Of a stretch of 64,000 nucleotides of DNA, positions 38,646-48,895 are shown one piece after another; the stretch's first letter is position 1, and each line of letters opens with the position of its first letter. Position numbers and translations under genes: made by a program. Source of the stretch: Prochlorococcus sp. AG-347-E03 (lineage in GTDB: Bacteria > Cyanobacteriota > Cyanobacteriia > PCC-6307 > Cyanobiaceae); contig QCBG01000004.1 of assembly GCA_003279115.1 (NCBI GenBank), positions 50,109 to 114,108 on the forward strand, in the 5' to 3' direction. Below the pieces are notes generated by a model. The model searched no databases. It saw only the letters and a list, made by a program, of their open reading frames with translations, and was not told the origin of the DNA.

Positions 38646-40454
38646 TTACCCGTAATTTAAAATTATCAATGCTGGCACAGTAAATGACATTATAAGTGTT
38701 AATCCAGCTCCATATTTTGCGATATCAAAAAATCTATATCTTCCAGGACCATAAACCATTAAATTTGTTTGATAACCCATTGGAGTTAAGAAAGATTGAC
38801 TTGCACCGAATAAAACAAGCATTATTAAAGCGCTTGGTGAAATTTCTAAAACATTTGAGAATTCAATAGCAACAGGCAAAATCAAAGCAACCGAAGCAGC
38901 ATTACTTATAAATTGCGTAAGAATAACTGTAGACACAAAAATTACAACTAGTGCAAAATAAAGAGGCATTCCGTTAAGGGCAAAGTTTAGATTAACTGCA
39001 ATTACATCTGCTAATCCAGTTATCTGCATAGCTACACTAAAACACGATAAAGATCCCAGCAATAAAATGACGTCTAACCTAATTGATTTTTGTATCTCTG
39101 CAGGTCTTAAACATCCACAAGCAACCATTGCAATCACTGCCAAAAGAACTGAACCTACTAATGGAATATTAGAAACCGAAGGCAAAACCACCATTCCTAT
39201 TGCAATTGCAATCGATATAGGTTTTTTTATCAAAAAAGGTAAGTCATCTTCGAATTGATCTAAAATAAGCAAATCATTACTAGCTTGTAAACCTCTTATT
39301 GAATCAAGCGGTGCTTGCAATAATAAAACATCTCCAGCTCTTAAAACAGCTTGGCCTAATCTCTCTTGAACAGTTTGTTGACCTCTTCTTAATGCTAAAA
39401 CTGTTGCATTATGACGCTGCCTAAATCTTAATTCTCTCAAACTTGCACCGGCTAAAGTTGAACCAGCTGGTAACAAGGCTTCAAAAGTCTTAGTACCTTC
39501 ATCATCTGAGAAAATATTCGCCCCATCGAAAGATGTTTTGTTTTCTCCTAAAAGAATAGTATGTTCCTGCTGCAGCCTAAATAAGTCTGCCCTTGTAACG
39601 CGGATTATTAATCTATCATCCGGTTCAATCTTTCTATCAGCCAAAGGAGGAAGAATAACTTTTCCATTTCGTTGCAATTCCAGAACATCAACGTCAAATC
39701 GTCTTTGCAATCTACTATTTCTGACAGATTGTCCAACTAATTCTGAACTAGAGGGAATAGTAACTTCGGTAAAATATACATTCATATCACCATTTTTAAT
39801 AAACTCCTTATCTCTCCCTCTGTCTGGCAAAAGCATGTCAGAAACTAGAATCATATAGGTTGTACCTATAAGCCATACAGGAATTCCTATTGATGTCAAA
39901 CTAAATAATTCCAAACCTCCATAACCTAATTGTTGACTAATATCACTGACAAGAAGATTTACTGAGCTACCTAATAATGTCAGAGTTCCACCGAGTAAAG
40001 TAGCAAAAGAAAGAGGTAATAAAACTTTTGATGGTGATATATTTCTTCGCTCGCACCAACTTTCAATTAAAGGTAACAAAGATGCTACTACTGGAGTATT
40101 AGGTACAATTCCAGATATTGGAGCAATCAAAAAAGCTATTAAAGAAATTAATTTCCTTGGAGTTCGAATACTTTCAGAAGAAATCAATTCTCTGACTCTA
40201 TCTAAGGCACCACTTTTAAATAATGCTGAGGAAACTGCAAATAAACCCATAAGGGTAATTAAAGAAGGGCTACCAAATCCAGCTAAAGCTTTTTCAGGAG
40301 AAAGAACCCCAGTAGATATAAATATTCCGACACATAACAAACCAGTCAATTCTGGTGCAATAGTATTTCTAATAAACAAAATTATTGACATTATTAAAAC
40401 AACTACCGTTATAAACGCATCAAAATTATTACTAACTACTGCAATTAAATTCAT
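38646..40454 (-). CDS. SLC13/DASS-family anion permease with two RCK_C domains
   Basis: TM-rich ends, central VTIPSSSELVGQSVRNSRLQRRF and ALLPAGSTLAGASLRELRFRQRHNATVLALRRG. Confidence 0.88.
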   Translation of the reverse strand: MNLIAVVSNNFDAFITVVVLIMSIILFIRNTIAPELTGLLCVGIFISTGVLSPEKALAGFGSPSLITLMGLFAVSSALFKSGALDRVRELISSESIRTPRKLISLIAFLIAPISGIVPNTPVVASLLPLIESWCERRNISPSKVLLPLSFATLLGGTLTLLGSSVNLLVSDISQQLGYGGLELFSLTSIGIPVWLIGTTYMILVSDMLLPDRGRDKEFIKNGDMNVYFTEVTIPSSSELVGQSVRNSRLQRRFDVDVLELQRNGKVILPPLADRKIEPDDRLIIRVTRADLFRLQQEHTILLGENKTSFDGANIFSDDEGTKTFEALLPAGSTLAGASLRELRFRQRHNATVLALRRGQQTVQERLGQAVLRAGDVLLLQAPLDSIRGLQASNDLLILDQFEDDLPFLIKKPISIAIAIGMVVLPSVSNIPLVGSVLLAVIAMVACGCLRPAEIQKSIRLDVILLLGSLSCFSVAMQITGLADVIAVNLNFALNGMPLYFALVVIFVSTVILTQFISNAASVALILPVAIEFSNVLEISPSALIMLVLFGASQSFLTPMGYQTNLMVYGPGRYRFFDIAKYGAGLTLIMSFTVPALIILNYG

Positions 40455-40503
40455 ACAAAACTTATTTAACTCAATATACCCAAAAACAATATTTCAAAAA
40501 AGT

Positions 40504-41697
40504 TTAATTCAAATAATCTTTTTTAAGAAACTTTTTAAAAATAGATTTTTTTTGGAATATCCATGAAGATGCAGATTTTAAGCTTTCTGTAATATCAGGC
40601 AACTTGGAAGCATATATAAGTCTTCTTGCTTCAAAAGCCAATTTCCCAGATAAAGTAACCCCAAGCCCAGAAATTGAAGCTTCGCCTATTCCTAAGCTAA
40701 TCATTTCACCGTTGTCTTTAAATTCAAAGGGTAAAGGATCTTTTCCTTGAATTAAAAGTTCTAAATTATTAGCAAGATGATTTCCTTCCTGCATAGCGAC
40801 CTGAGCAGTTATGGGTAAATCCTCCATTCCTTCAATAACTGAAATATCACCAATAGCAAAACAGTTTTTATGATTTTCTATTTGCAAATAAGTATTAACT
40901 AAAATTCTTCCAAATTTTTTTGTTATTTGATCAGTTTCTAAGTAAGACAAGTTAGGCTTAACACCTGCTGTCCAAATAACAATATCTTTATCCAAGGAAG
41001 TTATTCCAACATCGCTAGAAATACTAATCTTAGTTTCTGAAACTTCTTTAACTATGGAATTCAAAAGAACGTTGATTTTTCTTTTTTCTAATGCCTTCTC
41101 TGCTTGTTCTCTATTGAAAATTTTGTTTTTATTTAAAATTTCGTTTGATTTTTCTATTACATTAATTTCAAATTGGTCTGTAAATATATCTTTAATTTTG
41201 CATGCCAACTCGATTCCAGAGGGACCACCTCCAACTATGAATAACTTCTTATGCAACGCAGTATCTTGTGATTTTTTTAAAAAAGAATTTAATTTATTTA
41301 AATCATGCACGTCATTAAAAAAATAACAATTTTCATCTACACCTTTTATGAAAAAACTATTTGGAATAGATCCTGTACAGATAACGAGATACTGATAACT
41401 TAATTTTAATTCGTCACTAAATTCAAGAATATTTTCTTTGAAGGAAATCTTGGTTAAACAATTTCTTAAAAAAGTTATACCGGCATCAGAAAAAATATTT
41501 GCAAATTTTGGGGTGGCTTCCCAACTTCTTATTTCTTTACTTAAAACTTCGTACATTAAAGGTTTAAATATAAAATTAGTTTCAGAATCAACCACAAGAA
41601 TTGGTAAAGAAGGATTAAGATTCTTTAAATTCAAAGCAAATGTCATACCTGCAAAACCTGCTCCAACTATTACTATTGGTTTTTGTATTGATTCCAT
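40504..41697 (-). CDS. Type II NADH dehydrogenase-like FAD oxidoreductase
   Basis: PIVIVGAGFAGMTFAL, KLFIVGGGPSGIELACKI, VIWTAGVKPN, NCFAIGDIS. Confidence 0.88.
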   Translation of the reverse strand: MESIQKPIVIVGAGFAGMTFALNLKNLNPSLPILVVDSETNFIFKPLMYEVLSKEIRSWEATPKFANIFSDAGITFLRNCLTKISFKENILEFSDELKLSYQYLVICTGSIPNSFFIKGVDENCYFFNDVHDLNKLNSFLKKSQDTALHKKLFIVGGGPSGIELACKIKDIFTDQFEINVIEKSNEILNKNKIFNREQAEKALEKRKINVLLNSIVKEVSETKISISSDVGITSLDKDIVIWTAGVKPNLSYLETDQITKKFGRILVNTYLQIENHKNCFAIGDISVIEGMEDLPITAQVAMQEGNHLANNLELLIQGKDPLPFEFKDNGEMISLGIGEASISGLGVTLSGKLAFEARRLIYASKLPDITESLKSASSWIFQKKSIFKKFLKKDYLN

Positions 41698-41792
41698 TAA
41701 TGAAATATTGTTATGCGTATATGTATTATTAAACTATACGAATAATTTTTAAATTGAGCGAAATAAAATTAAACTCATAATCAAACTGAAGA

Positions 41793-42515
41793 ATGATTGA
41801 AAAAATACACAAAGATATTCAAACTAACTTGAGGAAATATAATCAAGAGCTTGTAGATATAAAGCCTCAAGGAATGCTTACATGGGGTTATGAAAAGTTT
41901 GATAATCAATTTGCCATTACAACAAGTTTTGGTATACAGTCATCAGTCCTTTTAGATATGGTTAGCAAATTATCTCTACAAAAAAAAATCAAAATATTTT
42001 GGATAGATACAGGTTACCTTCCTCCAGAAACATACCATTACGCTGAAAAGCTTATTGATAATTTATCCCTAGAAGTTGAAGTTCTACAAAGTGAATTATC
42101 TCCAGCAAGAATGGAGGCCAAATATGGAAAACTTTGGGAAACAAAAAAAGAGAGTGATCTAGATAAGTATCATGAATTGAGAAAGATAAAACCTCTAGAA
42201 AATGGTCTAGAAAAATATAATATTTCCTGCTGGGCAAGCGGTGTTAGATCAAGTCAAACAGAAAATAGAAACAAAATGAAATTTATAGACGTAATTCGTC
42301 AAAGACTCTCGTTAAGACCTTTATTAAATTGGACAAATAAAGATATTTTTTATTATATGGAAGATAATAATTTACCTGCCCATCCACTTTTTATCAAGGG
42401 TTATTCTTCTGTAGGAGATTGGCATTCAAGCAGTCCCGATGGTATTGAAACAAAAGGCAGAGATACAAGATTTGGGGGGATTAAACAAGAATGTGGAATA
42501 CATACTAATAATTAA
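41793..42515 (+). CDS. cysH: Phosphoadenylyl-sulfate reductase (thioredoxin)
   Basis: TTSFGIQSSVLLDM, WIDTGYLPPETY, CWASGVRSSQTENR, C-terminal ECGIHTNN. Confidence 0.93.
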   Translation: MIEKIHKDIQTNLRKYNQELVDIKPQGMLTWGYEKFDNQFAITTSFGIQSSVLLDMVSKLSLQKKIKIFWIDTGYLPPETYHYAEKLIDNLSLEVEVLQSELSPARMEAKYGKLWETKKESDLDKYHELRKIKPLENGLEKYNISCWASGVRSSQTENRNKMKFIDVIRQRLSLRPLLNWTNKDIFYYMEDNNLPAHPLFIKGYSSVGDWHSSSPDGIETKGRDTRFGGIKQECGIHTNN

Positions 42516-42530
42516 ATTGATCATAGAACA

Positions 42531-43220
42531 ATGGTCTCAGATATAAATTTTCTATTTGTAGGCAATAGTAGGCTTCATTGGGCTAAATATTCTAAAAATC
42601 AATCTAAATTCTTCCATACCAAAAAAGAGCAAAAAGTTCCAGAAAATATAGATCTTGATCAATTAATTTGGGCTTCTGTAGGAAAACTACCAAATTTTTT
42701 GCTGAAAAAAGAAAATGAAATAAAAACCAAAGATATACAATTATCAAATTTTCCTGATCATTTTGGAGTTGATAGAGCTCTTGCCTGTATTGCCGCTTTA
42801 AAAATTATTGAAAACTCTTTCAAAAAAGATTTGCTAATTGCAGATTTTGGAACAATATTATCAATAACAAAATTAAATTCAAATGGATCTATCATTGGAG
42901 GTCAACTTCTTCCAGGTTTTCTTACACAATTAAAATCAATGGAACAAAATACAAAAAATCTTAAAGTTCCCAAAAAATATGATATTCCGATCAAAGATTT
43001 TTTAATTAATACAGAAGAAGCAATTTTAAAAGGAGTAATCAACTCTCTTACTGGCGTGATAAATAGTTTATTTAATCCCGAAAAGGATATTTTAATAATC
43101 TGTGGAGGAGACTCTCAATTAATCACAAAATCTCTAAAAACTAAAAAAGAAAATATTATCAATGCTCCTAATTTAGTTATGGAGGGGATGATTATTCACC
43201 ACCTATCAGTAAAAAATTAA
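42531..43220 (+). CDS. coaX: Type III pantothenate kinase
   Basis: FLFVGNSRLHWAKY, FGVDRALACIAA, LIADFGTILSITKLNSNGSIIGGQLLPGF. Confidence 0.87.
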   Translation: MVSDINFLFVGNSRLHWAKYSKNQSKFFHTKKEQKVPENIDLDQLIWASVGKLPNFLLKKENEIKTKDIQLSNFPDHFGVDRALACIAALKIIENSFKKDLLIADFGTILSITKLNSNGSIIGGQLLPGFLTQLKSMEQNTKNLKVPKKYDIPIKDFLINTEEAILKGVINSLTGVINSLFNPEKDILIICGGDSQLITKSLKTKKENIINAPNLVMEGMIIHHLSVKN

Positions 43221-43684
43221 CTTAACCCAAGGTCTGCAATTATATGATCAGCCATTATTGCTGCTTTTACCTTTAAGTAAATTTTTTCGATTTTACCTTC
43301 AGTATCAATTAAAAAAGTATTTCTCATCATTCCCATATATTCTTTTCCCATGAATTTTTTTAGTCCATAGCTATCGTAATCAGAAGAAACTTTGAAAGGT
43401 TCTGGATCAGTTAAAAGAATAAAAGGTAAATTAAATTTTTCTATAAACTTCTGATGAGAGGATGCATTATCTTTACTAATACCAAGCACAACAATATTAT
43501 TTTTTTGGAGTAAATCCCAATTCTCTTTAAAATTACATGCTTCTTTAGTACATCCTGGAGTATTATCTTTTGGATAAAAATATAGTATTATTCTTTTACC
43601 TTTAAAATCACGAAGAGAAACTTCTTTATCAAAAGAATCTTTTAATTTAAATTCTGGTGCTTTGTCGCCAACCTTAAGAGCCAT
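43217..43684 (-). CDS. bcp: Thiol peroxidase / bacterioferritin comigratory peroxiredoxin
   Basis: MALKVGDKAPEFKLKD, YFYPKDNTPGCTKEACNF; start set at MALKVG. Confidence 0.93.
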   Translation of the reverse strand: MALKVGDKAPEFKLKDSFDKEVSLRDFKGKRIILYFYPKDNTPGCTKEACNFKENWDLLQKNNIVVLGISKDNASSHQKFIEKFNLPFILLTDPEPFKVSSDYDSYGLKKFMGKEYMGMMRNTFLIDTEGKIEKIYLKVKAAIMADHIIADLGLS

Positions 43685-44355
43685 TGAAATTATTAAATGA
43701 GTATGAATATAAAATACCAAAAATTTGGTTTTATGAGATTAAAGGTGTGCAAGATGTCGCAACTAAAGATGTCGCAACTATAGAAGAAATTAAAACTGCA
43801 AAAAACCTAACACATTCAAGATCAAAGATTTTCTTAGAAACAAGAGCTTATTTGCGACAATCACTTTCAACACTTTTTGATTTAGACCCCCTAGAAATTC
43901 CAATTAATGCTCAACCTGGAGAACCTCCAAGTTTACCCTATGGAATGGGAAATATCAGTTTAAGTCATTGTAAAGATGCTATTACTATAGTCTGGCATAA
44001 AGGCAAAATAGGGATAGATATTGAGAGAACAGATAGAGATTTTAACCATATAAAATTTGCAAAAAAATATTTTTTTCATACCAATAAATCAAACCATAAT
44101 AATTTTTTAACAAAAAATATGGTACTAAACCAATGGTGTGCCGTTGAAGCGGCTATAAAATGGGATCATGGAAAAATAGCTAAAGACATTAAATATTGGC
44201 AATTTTTTGAAAAGCAAAAAGAGTTAATTCATAAGAAGAAAAATATACATTTAAATTATTCACAGATTAACTTCCATAATTGGACTATCGCTTTAGCCTA
44301 CGAAGAAAAAACTTCTTTAAAACCTGAGATTATTTGTTGTTCGAAAAATTTTTAA
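43684..44355 (+). CDS. 4'-phosphopantetheinyl transferase (Sfp/HetI-like)
   Basis: GNISLSHCKDAITIVWHKGKIGIDIERTDRDF, WCAVEAAIKW; TTG start. Confidence 0.85.
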   Translation: MKLLNEYEYKIPKIWFYEIKGVQDVATKDVATIEEIKTAKNLTHSRSKIFLETRAYLRQSLSTLFDLDPLEIPINAQPGEPPSLPYGMGNISLSHCKDAITIVWHKGKIGIDIERTDRDFNHIKFAKKYFFHTNKSNHNNFLTKNMVLNQWCAVEAAIKWDHGKIAKDIKYWQFFEKQKELIHKKKNIHLNYSQINFHNWTIALAYEEKTSLKPEIICCSKNF

Positions 44356-45653
44356 TTTTCTTTTCTTCTAAGCAGTTCTTCATATTGAGTTTTTTCCCAT
44401 CCATTATCATTTGGTTCCCATATTTTTAAACCTCTTAACGATTTAGGAAGATATTCTTGTACGACCCAATTACCTGGATAATTATGAGGATTGACATAAC
44501 TAGTAGAATTATTTTTTAAATGAAGTGGAACATCAAAAGTATTGATAGATTTGATTGTCTCAATTGCTTTAAAAATACTTTTCGTACTATTACTTTTTGG
44601 AGAAATAGCTAAATATAAAGAAGCCTGCGTTAAAAAATATAGTCCTTCTGGAAAACCAACTCTATCAAAAGCATCACAACAGGATTGTACAACTACTATG
44701 GCATTAGGATCAGCTATTCCAATATCTTCACTGGCAGATATAAGTAGTCTTCGAAAAATAAAATTAGGATCTTCACCAGCCTCCAGCATATTCGCAAGCC
44801 AGAATAAAGTTCCATCTGGATCTGAACCTCTTATGGACTTGATAAAGGCACTTATTACATCGTAATGATTTTGACCATTTTTATCGTAAACAATATTTTT
44901 CTTTTGTAGTGCATCCTCTGCTATTGAGAGATTAATATTGATTTCTTTAGCATCATTTTCAGCAGTTGTTTCTATGGCCATCTCTAGCGCATTAATTAAT
45001 GTCCTTGCATCTCCTCCAGAAAATTTAATTAAATGACTTATAGCATCTTGAGTTAAATAAACCTTTTTTGAATCTTTTTGTTTTGAATAGTGAGTAATGA
45101 CTTTTTGTATTATTTTCTGCAAATCATTTTCTGCCAAAGGAATTAATTTAAAAATACGAGACCTGCTAACAAGCGCTTTATTAACAGCAAAGAAAGGGTT
45201 TTCAGTTGTAGCACCAATAAAAGTTATAGTTCCATTTTCTATTGAAGGTAATAAAGCATCTTGCTGAACTGATGTAAATCTATGAACCTCATCGATAAAT
45301 AAAATTGTTTTTCTTTTTGAATTTATTAATCTATCTTTTGCATTAGCGATTTCATTTCTTAATTCTTTAACACTTGATAATACTGCATTTAACTTGATTA
45401 ATTTTGACCGCGTATTAAAAGAAATAATTTCAATTAGAGTAGTTTTTCCAACACCCGGAGGGCCCGAAAAAATAAAATTACTAATCTTATCGTTTAATAT
45501 TGCACTTCTTAAAAGCGAATTCTCATTCAGGATTGGTTGTTGACCAAAAAAATCTTCCAAATTCTTTGGTCTTAATTTATCTGCCAAAGGTGCATTGTTT
45601 TCTATTTGAGAATAATTAGTAAATAAATTTTCTGAATGCATATAAAAAATCAA
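44352..45653 (-). CDS. rarA: Replication-associated recombination AAA+ ATPase (RarA/MgsA)
   Basis: PLADKLRPKNLEDFFGQQPIL, FSGPPGVGKTTLIEII, LFIDEVHRF, IGATTENPFF. Confidence 0.92.
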   Translation of the reverse strand: MIFYMHSENLFTNYSQIENNAPLADKLRPKNLEDFFGQQPILNENSLLRSAILNDKISNFIFSGPPGVGKTTLIEIISFNTRSKLIKLNAVLSSVKELRNEIANAKDRLINSKRKTILFIDEVHRFTSVQQDALLPSIENGTITFIGATTENPFFAVNKALVSRSRIFKLIPLAENDLQKIIQKVITHYSKQKDSKKVYLTQDAISHLIKFSGGDARTLINALEMAIETTAENDAKEININLSIAEDALQKKNIVYDKNGQNHYDVISAFIKSIRGSDPDGTLFWLANMLEAGEDPNFIFRRLLISASEDIGIADPNAIVVVQSCCDAFDRVGFPEGLYFLTQASLYLAISPKSNSTKSIFKAIETIKSINTFDVPLHLKNNSTSYVNPHNYPGNWVVQEYLPKSLRGLKIWEPNDNGWEKTQYEELLRRKEN

Positions 45654-45672
45654 AAAATCATTACTTTCAATT

Positions 45673-47328
45673 CTATGTAATTACTGTAGGAGTTTCCATT
45701 TGAGTAAGTTTTGAAATGTTCAATAAAGTATCTAAATCATCTATTAGAGGTTTCAAAGCGATCTGAGGATTTAACGAAAGATTCTGTTGAGGATTGAAAA
45801 ATTTCTCAAAGTAAAGTCTTAATGTTGCACCCTTAGTTCCAGTTCCAGAAAGGCGCACAATTACTCGAGAATTATCATCAAGAACTAATCTTAAACCTTG
45901 ATTTTCACTCATGGAATTATCAACGGGATCTAAATATGAAAAATTATCTGCAACTTTAACTAAATGGCCAGCAAAACTATTTCCTTTTAAATTTTCGAGC
46001 ATAGAAGTTAGATTGCCAAAGATTTGATTAGCAATACTTAAGGGAATTGCCTCATAATCATGTCTTGAATAATAATTCCTACCAAATTGTTTCCAATGAT
46101 TCTGCATCAAATCACTTACCGAACATTTTTTCTCAGCTAAAACTTGTAACCAATATAAAACTGCCCATAGTCCATCTTTCTCTCTCACATGATTACTACC
46201 TGTTCCGAAACTTTCTTCTCCACATAAAGTAATTAAATTAGAATCTAAAAGATTTCCAAAAAACTTCCAGCCAGTAGGTGTCTCGAAACAAGGTATATTT
46301 AATGCTCGAGCAACATTATCAACCGCTGAGCTGGTTGGCATGGATCGTGCCACACCTGTAATACCATCTTTATAACCAGGGACACATTTTGTGTTAGCAG
46401 TGATAACTGCAAGGCTATCACTAGGATTTACAAAACATCCACTTCCTAAAATCATATTCCTATCTCCATCTCCATCGCATGCAGCACCAAAACTATAAGA
46501 TTTTTTATTTAATAACAAATCAGCCAAGTGGGATGCGTAAGTAAGATTAGGATCAGGATGTAAACCTCCAAAATCTTTTGACGGGGTACCATTCATGACA
46601 CAATCAGGTGCAAGACCCATTTTTTCAACAAAAATATTTTTTGCATATGGGCCCGTAACCGCATTCATTGCATCAAAGATTAACGAGAAGTCTTTTTTTA
46701 AAAAATCACTAATTTGATCAAAGTCAAAAATTTTCTCCATCAAATTAGAATAATCTGTTAATCCATCAATAATTTCTAAGGTAGTTTCGTCGTAAGGATA
46801 AGTTCCATATTCACTAAAATCAGGTAATTGAATTTTACAAATTTTATAACTAGTTAGTAATTGTGAAGCCTTGAAAATCTTATTAGTAATTATCTCAGGA
46901 GCCGGACCACCATTAGAGATATTCAATTTCACTCCAAAGTCGCCATCAATCCCACCAGGATTATGGCTTGCAGAAAGAATAATTCCACCAATAGCGTTTT
47001 CTTTTCTAATTAAATGTGATGTCGCAGGAGTAGATAATAAACCGTATTTTGGAACAATAACCTTTTTAACTTTATGAGCAATACATATTTGGACAATTTT
47101 TTCTATTGCTTCAATATTGCCATATCTGCCATCCCCACCAACTACTAATGTTGAACCTTTTAAATCTTCTAATGATTGTAGGATTGCTTCAATAAAAACT
47201 TCTAGATAATGTTCTTCCTGAAACTTTAAAGTACTTTTTCTTAATCCAGAAGTACCTGGTTTTTGATCTAGAAAAGGAGAATTGATATCAATTACACTTA
47301 CTTGATTCATATTTTTAAGAAACTTCAA
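45673..47328 (-). CDS. pgm: Phosphoglucomutase
   Basis: GTSGLRKS, LSASHNPGG, DGDGDRNMI, GEESFGTGSNHVREKDG, RLSGTGTKGA. Confidence 0.93.
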   Translation of the reverse strand: MKFLKNMNQVSVIDINSPFLDQKPGTSGLRKSTLKFQEEHYLEVFIEAILQSLEDLKGSTLVVGGDGRYGNIEAIEKIVQICIAHKVKKVIVPKYGLLSTPATSHLIRKENAIGGIILSASHNPGGIDGDFGVKLNISNGGPAPEIITNKIFKASQLLTSYKICKIQLPDFSEYGTYPYDETTLEIIDGLTDYSNLMEKIFDFDQISDFLKKDFSLIFDAMNAVTGPYAKNIFVEKMGLAPDCVMNGTPSKDFGGLHPDPNLTYASHLADLLLNKKSYSFGAACDGDGDRNMILGSGCFVNPSDSLAVITANTKCVPGYKDGITGVARSMPTSSAVDNVARALNIPCFETPTGWKFFGNLLDSNLITLCGEESFGTGSNHVREKDGLWAVLYWLQVLAEKKCSVSDLMQNHWKQFGRNYYSRHDYEAIPLSIANQIFGNLTSMLENLKGNSFAGHLVKVADNFSYLDPVDNSMSENQGLRLVLDDNSRVIVRLSGTGTKGATLRLYFEKFFNPQQNLSLNPQIALKPLIDDLDTLLNISKLTQMETPTVIT

Positions 47329-47342
47329 AAAATCTAACTAAA

Positions 47343-47513
47343 TTAATGAGGCATTTCGGAAGTTCTTAACATAGCGATAAACCATAATGAAGAAATTAAT
47401 AATGCACTAAGAATTCCATAGTTAGCTCCAAATTTAGAAATTGTAATTGGAACTACAAGTGGAAATGTTAATGCCCCAAGCAATGGAGTAAAAGCTACAA
47501 TTTTTTTCAGCAT
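47343..47513 (-). CDS. 56-aa two-TM hypothetical protein
   Basis: MLKKIVAFTPLLGALTFPLVVPITISKFGANYGILSALLISSLWFIAMLRTSEMPH; below track cut-off. Confidence 0.65.
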   Translation of the reverse strand: MLKKIVAFTPLLGALTFPLVVPITISKFGANYGILSALLISSLWFIAMLRTSEMPH

Positions 47514-47525
47514 TAATTTAATTTA

Positions 47526-48626
47526 TTAAAACCATTCAGTCTCAGCATTATCTTTTTCATTAGTATCGTCAAGTGGTGTAGTTCTATCAAATTTCATTGA
47601 TATACTTTTTTCTTGCTCACCAGATACATCAACAGCTTTAATATCATATTTCTGAGTCCCGTCTCTAAATGGAACTTGAATTCTAAAAGTACCATCTGCA
47701 GCAAGAGGTACTTCTTCTCCACCTATTGTCAATTTTGCAGAAGGCTCTGTAGCACCATAAACAATTAATTCAGCATCAGCAACGAGCCAAAAAGATCTAT
47801 TTTTAACAATTCCGCTTCCAGAATCATTTAAACCTGATGACCATTTACCAACGCCTGAGTCTGTAAGATTTTCATTTAGGTTTGTTGAATTTACGTTTTC
47901 CATAAATTCTTCAGAGCCAACTTTTCTTCTGAGAGGAATGTTAGTTGCTGCTTGGTATAACCTTTCATGCATACCATTTTGTTCCGAAACAACACGATTA
48001 GAAATATCTGGGATTGACTCAGAAGAAGAATCTAAATTAAATGGTACAAATTTATCAAGAATTTGCTCAGAAGGATGAGATCCAGGAACGTGGCTTATCG
48101 AAGAAAATGCCAATGACATCCAGTTAAAACCATATTTGTAACCTAATTCAACTTTATAATCTCTATCTGCAAGTGGGATTGGCAAGTACCACTCGGTACT
48201 GTAACTATCAACTGCAATCTCCCTTAGTGTTCCTTGATTCAAGTTGCTTCCTTCAGAACCAGATGCATCAAATAATCGTAAACATAATTTATTAGCTCCC
48301 AAAGATTGTGCTTTTTCTCTATCTGCATCAGAAATTTGCCAAAAAACATAAGCCCAATCTGGATCTCGGGGTAGGAAAACTACATTTGTTTTAACTTCTT
48401 CACTACTGTTGAAAGCATTGGACTCAGAAGTTCCTTCAGATTTTGACTCCGAAGGAATATTGTACATTTTTTTCGTAGATTTTTCTTGATATTTAAGTAT
48501 TAAATCAACTAAAACAGCTTTAGTTTTGCGACTGTACAGCGGGACCGATAATTTACTTGCTTCTTGACGTAGTTGTCTGAGGGTTAATGAGAGTAATTGA
48601 TCTTTATTCATGATCCCTTCGGCCAC
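47526..48626 (-). CDS. DUF4912-domain protein with Rho-N/SAP-like N-terminus
   Basis: LTLRQLRQEASKLSVPLYSRKTKAVLVDLIL; LPRDPDWAYVFWQISDADREKA; likely start at MNKDQ (48611). Confidence 0.8.
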   Translation of the reverse strand: MAEGIMNKDQLLSLTLRQLRQEASKLSVPLYSRKTKAVLVDLILKYQEKSTKKMYNIPSESKSEGTSESNAFNSSEEVKTNVVFLPRDPDWAYVFWQISDADREKAQSLGANKLCLRLFDASGSEGSNLNQGTLREIAVDSYSTEWYLPIPLADRDYKVELGYKYGFNWMSLAFSSISHVPGSHPSEQILDKFVPFNLDSSSESIPDISNRVVSEQNGMHERLYQAATNIPLRRKVGSEEFMENVNSTNLNENLTDSGVGKWSSGLNDSGSGIVKNRSFWLVADAELIVYGATEPSAKLTIGGEEVPLAADGTFRIQVPFRDGTQKYDIKAVDVSGEQEKSISMKFDRTTPLDDTNEKDNAETEWF

Positions 48627-48895
48627 TTTAAAATCTCCGTTTTTGTTTGGGATCAGTATGTTCTTTTTTTTTAGGAATTGCGTGTCTTTTTGCCCTGTCG
48701 TCAGGATCCTCTGACTACTAAAAAATTCTCAAAATTGATATTTCTCTTCAAAACAGTTGGTATCAAAGCAATTAATTAATTTTAAGGGCTTTATTAAATG
48801 TAAATTAATTTTCTTTTTTTTTAAATTTTATTACCTGAATTTGTTAACGACTCAACAAAAATATATTTTTTCTTCGGGATCAATTAAAAGGGACT

